From the NCBI RefSeq assembly GCF_965215815.1, contig NZ_CBDCEO010000001.1, positions 1-64,000 of the forward strand: a DNA stretch of 64,000 bases, given 5' to 3'. The position numbers and the translations under genes are program-made. Below, piece after piece: positions 45,336 through 53,528 of this stretch. The notes under the pieces were generated by a model. That model saw only the letters and a list, made by a program, of their open reading frames with translations, was not told where the DNA came from and ran no database searches. This DNA comes from Poriferisodalis sp965215815 (GTDB lineage Bacteria > Actinomycetota > Acidimicrobiia > Acidimicrobiales > Poriferisodalaceae). The stretch's first letter is position 1; each line of letters opens with the position of its first letter.

Positions 45336-46316
45336 GTGACCTTTCCGGCTCGCCGTCTGCGCCGTCTGCGTCGGACCCCGGCACTGCGCCGGCTCGTCCG
45401 TGAGACCACCGTCACGCCGGACGATCTCATCGCTCCGCTGTTCGTGCGTGAGGACGCCACCGAGCCGCAGCCCATCGTGTCGCTGCCAGGTGTCGTGCAG
45501 CACACTCAGGAGTCGCTGCGCACCGAAGTCAGCGAACTGGCTGCCATGGGCATCAGCGGCGTGATCCTGTTCGGACTGCCCGCCTCGAAAGACTCGGTCG
45601 GCTCCGAGGCTTGGAACCCGGATGGCGTGGTGCAGGTTGCGCTCAACAATCTGCGAGACGACCACGGCTCGGAGCTGGCGATCATCGCCGATCTCTGCCT
45701 CGACGAGTACACCGACCACGGCCATTGCGGCGTGCTGACCGACGACGGCGAAGTGGACAACGACGCCACGCTCGAGCTGTACCAGCGGGTGGCGCTGGCC
45801 CAGGCCGAAGCTGGCGCTGACATGGTGGGACCCTCGGGGATGATGGACGGCCAGGTGGGGGCGATCCGCCAGGTGCTCGACCGCAACGGTCACGAGAGCC
45901 TGCCGATCATGGCCTATTCGGCCAAGTACGCCTCAGCCGAGTACGGGCCGTTCCGCGAAGCGGTGGACGTCACCATCTCGGGCGGCGGGAACCGCAAGGG
46001 CTACCAGCAGGACCCCTCCAACGCCCGCGAGGCCATGGCCGAAATCGAGCTGGACATTGCCGAGGGCGCCGACATCATCATGGTGAAGCCGGCGCTGGCA
46101 TACCTCGATGTGATCGCCGCCGCCCGGGCCCGCTTCGACCTGCCGCTGGCGGCGTACCACGTCTCGGGCGAGTACGCGATGCTCAAGGCCGCAGCGGCCA
46201 ACGGCTGGATCGACGGCGACGCCACTGCGGTCGAGCACCTCACCGCCATCAAGCGAGCGGGTGCCGACATCATCCTCACCTACCTCGCACGCGAGTTCGC
46301 CGAGACGCTGCAGTAG
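45336..46316 (+). CDS. hemB: Delta-aminolevulinic acid dehydratase (porphobilinogen synthase)
   Basis: 326 residues, full length for the family. Condenses two 5-aminolevulinate molecules to porphobilinogen in haem synthesis. Both active-site lysines are present (AYSAKYAS and MVKPALAYLD). The metal-site segment reads DLCLDEYTDHGHCG, so one of the three Zn-ligand cysteines is Asp, an intermediate between Zn and Mg types. GTG start at 45336. Confidence 0.95.
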   Translation: MTFPARRLRRLRRTPALRRLVRETTVTPDDLIAPLFVREDATEPQPIVSLPGVVQHTQESLRTEVSELAAMGISGVILFGLPASKDSVGSEAWNPDGVVQVALNNLRDDHGSELAIIADLCLDEYTDHGHCGVLTDDGEVDNDATLELYQRVALAQAEAGADMVGPSGMMDGQVGAIRQVLDRNGHESLPIMAYSAKYASAEYGPFREAVDVTISGGGNRKGYQQDPSNAREAMAEIELDIAEGADIIMVKPALAYLDVIAAARARFDLPLAAYHVSGEYAMLKAAAANGWIDGDATAVEHLTAIKRAGADIILTYLAREFAETLQ

Positions 46317-46342
46317 CGGCCGGTCCGAACCGCCGCAGGCTT

Positions 46343-46388
46343 AGCGCGCCGGGTGTGTCACCCGCGCCACGCCGATGGCGCACAGCGC
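46343..46388 (+). repeat. 46-bp direct repeat, copy 1 (duplicate of the aquaporin 3' end)
   Basis: Identical to 48218-48263. Contains the hairpin CGGGTG-TGT-CACCCG. It lies outside any gene, 26 nt after hemB. Confidence 0.92.
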
Positions 46389-46481
46389 GCCGGGTGTGCG
46401 GTGCGAGCCGCGCCAACGGCGAGAACCACGACCCAGCACCGCAGCAGCCTCCACCAAGACACCGGGCGATACTCTGATTCC

Positions 46482-47612
46482 GTGCTGAAGCGCGTTTACG
46501 TGCACAACTACAAGTGCTTGGTCAACTTCGAGCTGCGACTCGGCGAAGTCAATCTGTTGCTTGGCCCAAACGGGTCTGGCAAGACCGCCTTACTCGATGT
46601 CGTCTACGCCGTGCGGCAGCTGCTCCTGGGCGAGGCCAAGGTCACCGAAGCGTCCTGCTTCCCCTCGGGCGCACTGACGATGTGGCAGCACGATCAAGTC
46701 CAAGTCGTCGAGATTGACGCTGTTGTAGGTGACGACAACTTCCGCTACCGCCTCGAGATCGAGCACAACCGCTTCGTCAAGCGAAGTGCTCGCATCCGCT
46801 TGGAACGGCTCAGCGCAGGAGACACGGCGCTGTTCTCGTTCGACGACGGGAACGTTCAGCTCTACCGAGATGATGGATCGAAGGGGCCCCTCTATACCTC
46901 CGATTCGAACGAGTCCGCGCTCGCGAGGGTCCTGCCGAGTTCGAGCAATCAGCGGCTGTCGGCGTTTGTCTCACACATGCGGTCGGTCATCGTGACCTCG
47001 GTCTGCCCGCCGCTTATAGGTGCAGAGTCGCATCAAGAAGATTCCGTGCTAGATCGGCACGCCTCCAACTTCGTCAATTGGTACCGCCAAGCGCTTCAGT
47101 TCAACCCAAGTGCAGCGGGCGAACATCTGAAAGCCCTGAAACCGATACTCGACGGTTTCGTAGACCTGAGCTTGCAGCAGTCGGGCCTCGATTCACGAGC
47201 GCTGATGTTCGAAGTCCGTCACGGCACCGGTGATGGATTCAAGTACTGGTTGCGGTTCAACCAGCTGTCGGAAGGTCAGAAGGCGGTTGTGATCCTGTAC
47301 GCACTGCTGCACTTCCGATCTGCTGGTGATTCGTTGGTACTGCTGCTCGACGAGCCCGACAACTACGTAGGGCTCGCCGAGATTCAGCCGTGGCTCGACG
47401 AGTTGTCGCTGCTTTGCGGAGACACGCAGTCGCAGGCCGTCCTGTGTTCGCACCATCCTGAACTGATCGACTATCTCGGCCCGGCCGACGGCGTCATGCT
47501 GCGCCGGGTCGCAGCTTCAGCGACGATTCCGGTGCCGATTTCGGAGTGCAACGTCGGGCAAAGCCTGAAGCTGTCCGAGCAGGTAGCCCGCGGCTGGCTT
47601 GATGAGTCGTAG
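46482..47612 (+). CDS. AAA ATPase of an OLD/PARIS-like two-gene defence system
   Basis: 376 residues from GTG 46482; an upstream frame to 46353 runs through repeat sequence. The opening VYVHNYKCLVNFELRLGEVN with Walker A GPNGSGKTALLD is typical of AAA_21/OLD-like ATPases. The signature SEGQKAVVILYALL and Walker B SLVLLLDEPDNYVG follow, then CSHHPELID as the switch. The TOPRIM-like gene overlaps its 3' end by 11 nt. By analogy with AriA/AriB and Gabija-like pairs the ATPase would sense infection. Not closely similar to the RloA-like protein at 13155. Confidence 0.82.
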   Translation: MLKRVYVHNYKCLVNFELRLGEVNLLLGPNGSGKTALLDVVYAVRQLLLGEAKVTEASCFPSGALTMWQHDQVQVVEIDAVVGDDNFRYRLEIEHNRFVKRSARIRLERLSAGDTALFSFDDGNVQLYRDDGSKGPLYTSDSNESALARVLPSSSNQRLSAFVSHMRSVIVTSVCPPLIGAESHQEDSVLDRHASNFVNWYRQALQFNPSAAGEHLKALKPILDGFVDLSLQQSGLDSRALMFEVRHGTGDGFKYWLRFNQLSEGQKAVVILYALLHFRSAGDSLVLLLDEPDNYVGLAEIQPWLDELSLLCGDTQSQAVLCSHHPELIDYLGPADGVMLRRVAASATIPVPISECNVGQSLKLSEQVARGWLDES

Positions 47613-48150
47613 CGTCCGCTTGACGCTGCTCTGCGAAGACAAGCAGCATCAAGCGTTTGCCCATCGGTTCTTCAAGGCGTTGGGATGGAACTTGCGGTAC
47701 TGGCGGCCGATAGTGGCCCCGGCTGGCAGAGGCGCCGCTGAGAAGTTCGTTCGTGAGAAGTTCCCGGTCGAGCTGGCCGCGCTCCGTACGAAGGGCAACG
47801 AACAGGTCTTCCTAGTGGTTTTGATAGACGGTGATGCCGCAGGCGTGGACGGTCGCCGCGCGCAGCTCGAGAACGCGTGCCGTGAACAGGGAATCGAACC
47901 TCCATCCGAGATGGAACGCGTATTGGTATGTGTGCCCACCTGGAACATCGAGACATGGCTCGCATACCTCGACGGATCGGAGGTGGATCAGACGAATTCC
48001 TCCTATCCGCGCCTAGCACGCGAGCGAGCGTGCGAGCCACATGCGCAGGCGCTAGCGACGATGTGCGGTTCCGGTCGGCTCCATCCTCCGGCGCCGCCGT
48101 CGCTGAAGGAGGCGTGTAGCGGATATCGACGGGCCGTCGGAGACGTCTGA
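47602..48150 (+). CDS. TOPRIM-like / DUF4276-like partner of the ATPase
   Basis: 182 residues from ATG 47602. Acidic TOPRIM-type blocks: LTLLCEDKQHQAF at the start, FLVVLIDGDAAGVD near residue 75, and VPTWNIETWLAYLDG near 115. This layout matches putative OLD-type nuclease partners (DUF4276/DUF4435-like). It overlaps the ATPase gene and ends 67 nt before the right direct repeat. A nuclease effector is likely but not shown. Confidence 0.72.
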   Translation: MSRSVRLTLLCEDKQHQAFAHRFFKALGWNLRYWRPIVAPAGRGAAEKFVREKFPVELAALRTKGNEQVFLVVLIDGDAAGVDGRRAQLENACREQGIEPPSEMERVLVCVPTWNIETWLAYLDGSEVDQTNSSYPRLARERACEPHAQALATMCGSGRLHPPAPPSLKEACSGYRRAVGDV

Positions 48151-48215
48151 AGCTTCGGAGTGAACGCTTCCAATGAATGACGCCAATAGCGGACTGCCTG
48201 GGTGGCGGTGTTGGC

Positions 48216-48890
48216 TCAGCGCGCCGGGTGTGTCACCCGCGCCACGCCGATGGCGCACAGCGCCCCGATGAACTGCGCCACGATGAACAGCGGTGCGCTG
48301 GCGGGGGCGATGCCGGCGAAGGTGTCGGAGAACATACGGGCCACGGTCACGGCCGGGTTGGCGAAGCTCGTCGACGAGGTGAAGAAGTAGGCGCCGCCGA
48401 TGTAGGCCGCCACGGCGAAGGCCAAGAACTGGGCTTTGCCTGAGCGCACCACGCCGATGATGACGATCACCAGCCCGAACGTGGCGATGATCTCCGACAG
48501 GAACGCCTCGGGGCTGATCCGGTCCTTGGTCGACCAGAACACGGCATCGAGTTCGAAGATCACGTTGGCCGCGATGACGCCCAGGATCCCGCCTGCGGTC
48601 TGCACCACCACGTACAACCCGGCCATCCGGTTGTCCAGGTCGCCTGCAAGCCGCGCCCACAGCGTCACTGCGGGATTGAAGTGCGCCCCCGACGTCGACC
48701 CGAACAGCAGGATCAAGCACGCCAACGCACCCGCCGTGGCGATCGAGTTCTCCAGCAGCTGCAGTCCGACATCGTTCGGGCTCAGCCGCTCGGCCATGAT
48801 CCCCGAGCCGACCACGCCCAGCAGCAGGAACCCAGTGCCCACGAACTCCGAGGTCAACCGACTGGCCGTCGTCTGCCGTAGCGCCGTCAT
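48216..48890 (-). CDS. Aquaporin family channel (MIP)
   Basis: 224 residues with six membrane helices. Two NPA boxes are present: HFNPAVTLW and FANPAVTVARM. Water or small-solute transport; the NPA-flanking residues (R after the second box) are normal. Its last 46 bp are duplicated at 46343-46388, on the far side of the ATPase-TOPRIM pair. Confidence 0.9.
   Translation of the reverse strand: MTALRQTTASRLTSEFVGTGFLLLGVVGSGIMAERLSPNDVGLQLLENSIATAGALACLILLFGSTSGAHFNPAVTLWARLAGDLDNRMAGLYVVVQTAGGILGVIAANVIFELDAVFWSTKDRISPEAFLSEIIATFGLVIVIIGVVRSGKAQFLAFAVAAYIGGAYFFTSSTSFANPAVTVARMFSDTFAGIAPASAPLFIVAQFIGALCAIGVARVTHPAR
48218..48263 (+). repeat. 46-bp direct repeat, copy 2 (inside the aquaporin 3' end)
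   Basis: Identical to 46343-46388; covers the last codons and part of the stop of the aquaporin gene. Confidence 0.92.
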
Positions 48891-48965
48891 CGGGACAGCC
48901 TCGCAGCTATGAGCGAACGAGCGTCAGCGGAGCGGTGAACTCATGGGGCCTCGGTCGGCTGCCTC

Positions 48966-51137
48966 CTAGTAGAAGCAGAGCGGCGGAACATACTTGACGG
49001 CCGCAGGGGCCCGCCGTGCCGCGGTGGCGCTTGCGGGCGCGGTGGCGCTTTCGGTCTCGGTGCTGGTTTCGGATGCAGTGCCGGCTTCGGGCTCGGCCTC
49101 GCTGGTGCTCGCAACGACAAAGACGTTGTCATCGAGCTCGTCTCCAATGGGGGTGTTCTGGCGGATGATGTCCGCCAGCGTGGTGCTGCGAACCTCCGCC
49201 AAGAGATCGGGGTTCGCCACGAAGTAGGCGTCATTCTCGAACCAGAAGCGATCGCCGTCGCGGAGACGGCGGAACTGGTCGGAGATGACGGCACGCAGCG
49301 TCTCGCCGACCGCCGCTTCCGACACATGGTCTTCTGCCAGTGCAGCGGGCCAGAGGTCCAAGTCGCCGACGTCTCCGTAGGCGTCCTCGAGCGCCTGCTG
49401 GACATCTGGGTCCGACGAGATGTCGGCGAAGCTTTCCACCTCGGACAGGCCGTAGGCGCTTCGCACCGTGTTGTAGTCGCCGACGCCGTGATCGCGGCCC
49501 CGCTGAAGGTTCAGCGCTACCAGGTCGAAGGCGATGCCGTGTGGCTCGCGCTGGAGGAAGTTCCGGACTTCGTTGATGACCAACGCGTCAACGTCTTGGG
49601 CCTGTTGAGCAGCGAATCCGCGTAGAACTTCGGAGATGCCATGACCGTTGTAGAACGAAGGGCTGAAGAACGAACTTGCCAGGCTGATCTTCTCTGAGGT
49701 CCCGTCCGCATCGAGGAGGTTGAGGCTGGGCGACAGCAAGGTGTGGCCGACCCGGTATGCCGCTGCTGAGAACTCGCTGGCGATGGTCGCATCGACGTCG
49801 GAGTCGTAGCCCGAGTAGGCGTCGAAGGCGTCGGGCCCCAACAGCAACGGCAAGAACTCGCTGAAGGTGATGTTCTGTATATGAGCGCCGACGATCTTGC
49901 GGGCCAGCTCGTAGATCTCATCGCCGCTCAAGTCAGGATTCTGGGTGGCGATGATGCCCGCAAGGCGGTTGTGCTCGCGGACGAACAGCGTGTGCATCGC
50001 CGTGAGACCGATCTGCTCGTTGACTCGCACATCACCTGCAACAAAGAGCGTCGTGCGATGCGCGCCGCCTTCATTGTCGAGGCCCTGCTCGTTGTACGGC
50101 AAGAATCGGCCGTCGCTTGACGTCTTGAGCTTGCCGGTGCCGTCGTTGGTGCGCAGAGCGGAAGCTCGAACTCTGTCGGAGCCGTACACCTGCGAGCCGT
50201 CAATGAACGCGGTGATCGCGTTGACCTGCCTTCGAGGATTCTCTGTGTCGGTTCCAGTCTCGGGATCGGAGACCGAACGGCTGAGACCGATGGTGGCCTC
50301 ACCGGTGCCAAGAGGATCGAACACCGGATCGTCGGCAGGGACCGCGATCGGGAGCGGCTCATCTGCGTTGTCGAGGCTCAGGGTGATGTCGTGGTCCAGG
50401 AACTGGCCCCACTGCCACACGATGTCGCTGGCCTGTGACGAATTCGGCACTGAGGTGTCTTGGGCGAACACGAGGTTGCTGATGGTGCGAGCGTTCGGTC
50501 GCGAGGTCGTCGGCGCTGACACTCCGTCGGCGTACGAGTTCGGCGCCTTCTTGAAAAGCGCCGTGCCCGTCATTCCCCACGTGGGATTGTCCAGGTTGTT
50601 CCCCCGGCCGTCGAGGGCGCGAGGAGCGAGATTGTCAGCGAACTCTTCGAGGCTGAGAGAAACGACCTCGCCGGCCGTCCAGTCGGCATCGACGCCGACC
50701 CATGTGAAATGACCGCTGCCGATCTTGCCGTCCGCGAGGTTCAGCCCCACATCGCCGACCTGCAGCCGCAACGAGCTGAATTCGTCCGCAAGCGCAGGCT
50801 CAATGCGGATGCTTACCGTTGCTGTGCTCGAGTCCGAGTCGGGCTCGGTAAGGAGAATGCTCGTCACCGAGTAGTCCGTCTCCATCCACGAGAAATCGGT
50901 ATCGGTGAGGGAGCCACCCACAGACTCGCTGTACCCCAAGGGATCTCCATCGCCTCCTACCGTCAAATCGGCTTCCCATACCGCGCCGACCCCGGCAGCC
51001 ATCCATTGCGGAGTGGTGCTGTCTTGTGAGTCGGTGCTCAGAGCCAGGCTGTGCGGAGGTGGCGCTGCCAGGGTGAGCAGGACGGCCAAGGCGGTCGCCG
51101 ACAGCAGAAAACGACGGAAGGGGGCTGTCAATCGCAC
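48966..51137 (-). CDS. Secreted animal-type haem peroxidase
   Basis: About 723 residues if the GTG at 51137 (AGGAG about 10 nt upstream) is the start; TTG 51155 would add six. Signal peptide: FLLSATALAVLLTLAAPPPH. The haem peroxidase (PF03098) core begins near residue 200: distal His in WGQFLDHDITLS, LFVREHNRLA, proximal His in YRVGHTLLSP, and NLQRGRDHG. These are the canonical motifs, so activity is likely. The C-terminus is Ala/Ser/Thr-rich and ends in a short hydrophobic VPPLCFY. Extracellular oxidant production or cross-linking are possible roles. Confidence 0.9.
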   Translation of the reverse strand: MRLTAPFRRFLLSATALAVLLTLAAPPPHSLALSTDSQDSTTPQWMAAGVGAVWEADLTVGGDGDPLGYSESVGGSLTDTDFSWMETDYSVTSILLTEPDSDSSTATVSIRIEPALADEFSSLRLQVGDVGLNLADGKIGSGHFTWVGVDADWTAGEVVSLSLEEFADNLAPRALDGRGNNLDNPTWGMTGTALFKKAPNSYADGVSAPTTSRPNARTISNLVFAQDTSVPNSSQASDIVWQWGQFLDHDITLSLDNADEPLPIAVPADDPVFDPLGTGEATIGLSRSVSDPETGTDTENPRRQVNAITAFIDGSQVYGSDRVRASALRTNDGTGKLKTSSDGRFLPYNEQGLDNEGGAHRTTLFVAGDVRVNEQIGLTAMHTLFVREHNRLAGIIATQNPDLSGDEIYELARKIVGAHIQNITFSEFLPLLLGPDAFDAYSGYDSDVDATIASEFSAAAYRVGHTLLSPSLNLLDADGTSEKISLASSFFSPSFYNGHGISEVLRGFAAQQAQDVDALVINEVRNFLQREPHGIAFDLVALNLQRGRDHGVGDYNTVRSAYGLSEVESFADISSDPDVQQALEDAYGDVGDLDLWPAALAEDHVSEAAVGETLRAVISDQFRRLRDGDRFWFENDAYFVANPDLLAEVRSTTLADIIRQNTPIGDELDDNVFVVASTSEAEPEAGTASETSTETESATAPASATAARRAPAAVKYVPPLCFY

Positions 51138-51409
51138 AGGGCGCGCGCTCCTCAAGATGTGGGGGCTAAGGCCCCGTTTAGTGGTGGGGGTTATGACGCG
51201 ATCAACCTCCGCTGCAGTGCGGGGCTGCTAATACCCCAGGCTGCAAACAGAGGCTGAGCGGCGCAGGGTAGTGCTGCAGGTGCGTCCCCAAGCCGGTTTC
51301 GAACTGAGCGGCTTCCCGTAGATACGTGAGAGATTCGAAGGGCGAGTGCCTCATCTACAAGTTGAACATGCTCACGCAATCAACCAGCTTCGGGTGGCCC
51401 GTTTGCTGA
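51138..51409. other. Intergenic region of about 270 bp
   Basis: Separates the peroxidase and the divergent antitoxin gene. It contains several G-rich hairpins (GGGGCTAAGGCCCC) but no recognised riboswitch or tRNA. Confidence 0.4.
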
Positions 51410-51430
51410 ATGTGCTACTGTGTAGCACAT
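51410..51430 (+). promoter_or_regulatory. Perfect 9-bp palindrome over the antitoxin start
   Basis: ATGTGCTAC, TGT, GTAGCACAT. The right arm contains the first two bases of the ATG at 51429. No Shine-Dalgarno is present, so the transcript is probably leaderless and the palindrome an autoregulatory operator. Confidence 0.65.
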
Positions 51431-51719
51431 GAAGCAGATCGGAGTTCGGGAACTCCGCCAGAACGCCAGTGAGTGGCTGCGCAGAGTTGCTGATGGCGAG
51501 TCCTACGAGGTCACAGTGCGCGGCGAGCCGGTCGCACTGCTCGGCCCGCTGCCGCACCGTGATGACCCCATGGGCCGCCTGGCGGCACGAGGCCTTATTG
51601 GCCGGAGGGCTAGAGGATTGTCAGCTTCGATCGAGGAACTTCCGCCGCTGCCAGCAGCGCCGCCGGGCGAGCCGACGCTGAGCGACCGACTCGCAGACTT
51701 GCGGCGAGATGAACGGTGA
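51429..51719 (+). CDS. Phd/YefM family antitoxin
   Basis: 96 residues. MKQIGVRELRQNASEWLRRV is the typical Phd/YefM opening, followed by ESYEVTVRGEPVALLGPL. The C-terminal half is the toxin-binding part. The gene overlaps the PIN toxin start by 11 nt. Confidence 0.88.
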   Translation: MKQIGVRELRQNASEWLRRVADGESYEVTVRGEPVALLGPLPHRDDPMGRLAARGLIGRRARGLSASIEELPPLPAAPPGEPTLSDRLADLRRDER

Positions 51720-52119
51720 GATCTGGGTCCTCGATGCGTCGGCCTTCGTGAAGCTGATCAGGACCGAAGCAGAATCCGATGTTCTGCGCCAATGGGCTTC
51801 ACAGCGACACTTGGTGTCCAGTGCCTTACTGCGCACCGAAGCTCGGCGAGCGGTCGCAGACGAAGGCTCCGCGGTGCGACACCAGTGCGAGCGTCTACTC
51901 GCAAACACTGATCTCCTCGAGCTCACTTCGGCGATGCTCGATGCGGCCGGCAGGATCCCCGGTCGCAACCTGCGCACGCTGGACGCCATCTACCTCGCCT
52001 GTGCCCAGCAGATCGGCGACGATCTCAGCGGACTCGTCAGCTACGACCCTCGCCAAGTCGCTGCAGCAGATGCTCTTGGCATCTCCACCGTGTCACCAGG
52101 CAAGAGCGCCGGCGTCTAA
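51709..52119 (+). CDS. vapC: PIN-domain toxin (VapC family)
   Basis: 136 residues. PIN acidic residues: WVLDASAFVKLI near 8, E near 46 (LLRTEARRAV), D near 94 (LRTLDAIYLA) and D near 113 (LVSYDPRQVAAA). RNA-cleaving toxin paired with the Phd/YefM antitoxin. Convergent with mcrC. Confidence 0.88.
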   Translation: MNGEIWVLDASAFVKLIRTEAESDVLRQWASQRHLVSSALLRTEARRAVADEGSAVRHQCERLLANTDLLELTSAMLDAAGRIPGRNLRTLDAIYLACAQQIGDDLSGLVSYDPRQVAAADALGISTVSPGKSAGV

Positions 52120-52204
52120 CAACCCATCCGAGCACGAGTGGTAGTGGACGCCCGAGCGGGCATCGCCTATTGCTTGGCACTCTCCAGGATGGCGATTGCA
52201 GCTC

Positions 52205-53528
52205 ACGGTTCGGTCTCAGCGAATGAGTTAGCGGCCGACAGGTGGTTGGCAAGGGCAGTGATCTGGGCATCGATGTCGCCGGGGCTGCCGGACAAATCGA
52301 TGGCCGCCGCATGGAGTCTCTTACCGATGTTCTTGACGGTGATCGTGGACGTGGCCAGCGAGCCGGTCGAAGCCTGCTGGCTTGTGGATTCGACTTCGCT
52401 GGCGTCAGCGCAGTAGATGAGCGTGCCTTCGCTCAGGTCGAGCGCTGTGGTGTAGGCGAGCAGTTGGTAGTAGTCGCCGTGGCGACCCGCCGTCTCGCCG
52501 GAAGCGAAGCGGGAATCCTCGGCGGTGAACTTGTATTTGACGTCTGCCACGCCGACCGTCTCGCCTGCGCGACGAAACGTGAGATCCGGCCTGATTTGCA
52601 CCTGATCTTCGACATCGAGGTACAAGCGGCGCTGTGGTGCAACCTCGAGCTTCCCCCGCAGTGCCCGCTGCAGCCGGGCGGTGACGAAGTCTTCGAAGAG
52701 CTGATTCATGTCGAGCATGAATGCGGACGCGGCGGTATCTCCGTGGCGGTCCTGCAGGGTGAAGTTGGCGAGTATCAGCCGCGCCAGCTTCAGTGCCGGC
52801 CTGTAGTGCTCGTTCAATCGGGTGAATTGGACACGGTCGAGACAATCCAGCGCTGCCGGGACGGTTGGTTCTGCCACACCGTCCAACGAAGCCAACAGTC
52901 GGCGAAGCCGTCGCCGATCGTCATCGGGAACGTCAGGCACACGTAGCGCCTGCCGCGCTGCGGTCTGCAAGCAGCGGTTCTCATCCACGTCGGCCGTGAA
53001 GTCGTCCCACGCGCACGCCATAGGAACGAGGACACCTCCCCGCCGAAATTGCCGCACGAAGTCGATTCGGCCACGCAACGCGAGCAGATCGTCTTCTTCG
53101 TGTCGGTAGTGGTGGAAGAGCCCACGGGCGAGCGTCGTTTCTGCTGTCCGTGCGAAGAAGGAGACCAGCGCTGGCAGGAGTTCATCGGTGCTCGCGTAGT
53201 GGAACGCCTCCTGGCGCCACGCCTCGTAGGGCAGACCGACCTCGAGCAGCACGAACAAGTTCTCGGGTTTGATCTTCGGCCGCACGATGACTCGCAGGTC
53301 GCCGACAGTGAACGCGCCCACCCATTGCTGAGCAGACACTCTCCACCAACCGGGCTCGACGTCCGGCTGGACCGACACCCACTTGGTCTGCCCTAGACGC
53401 CGAGCGAGTGCATCGCTGAGCGGAAGGTGCTTGGTCTCCCATTCGAAGAGGGTGAGGTGCTGTAGTTCACCGTCACCGGCTGCCGTGTCGATGTCCGTCG
53501 AACTCGCTGCAGAGTCGACGAGAACCAC
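52205..53528 (-). CDS. mcrC: McrC subunit of a modification-dependent McrBC restriction system
   Basis: 441 residues. The N-terminal part (VIVRPKIKPENLFVLLEVGL) is the McrC DNA/McrB-binding region. The C-terminal PD-(D/E)xK nuclease core is intact: QIRPDLTF, then VADVKYK, then DYYQLLAYTTALD. The start directly follows the McrB stop (no gap). Cleaves DNA carrying modified cytosines when driven by the McrB GTPase. Confidence 0.9.

Larger units (their letters stand above)
46343..48263 (+). mobile_element. Candidate integrated cassette: ATPase-TOPRIM pair between duplicated aquaporin 3' ends
   Basis: A two-gene defence-like module of about 1.7 kb is bracketed by perfect 46-bp direct repeats. One repeat is the real 3' end of the aquaporin gene (ending within its stop codon), the other is a free copy. 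This resembles attL/attR of elements that integrate at the end of a gene and restore it. No recombinase is encoded within. Confidence 0.6.

Noticed and set aside
51270..51330. tRNA-like segment (GGTTTCGAACTG)
   Set aside because: Acceptor and anticodon stems cannot be formed convincingly.
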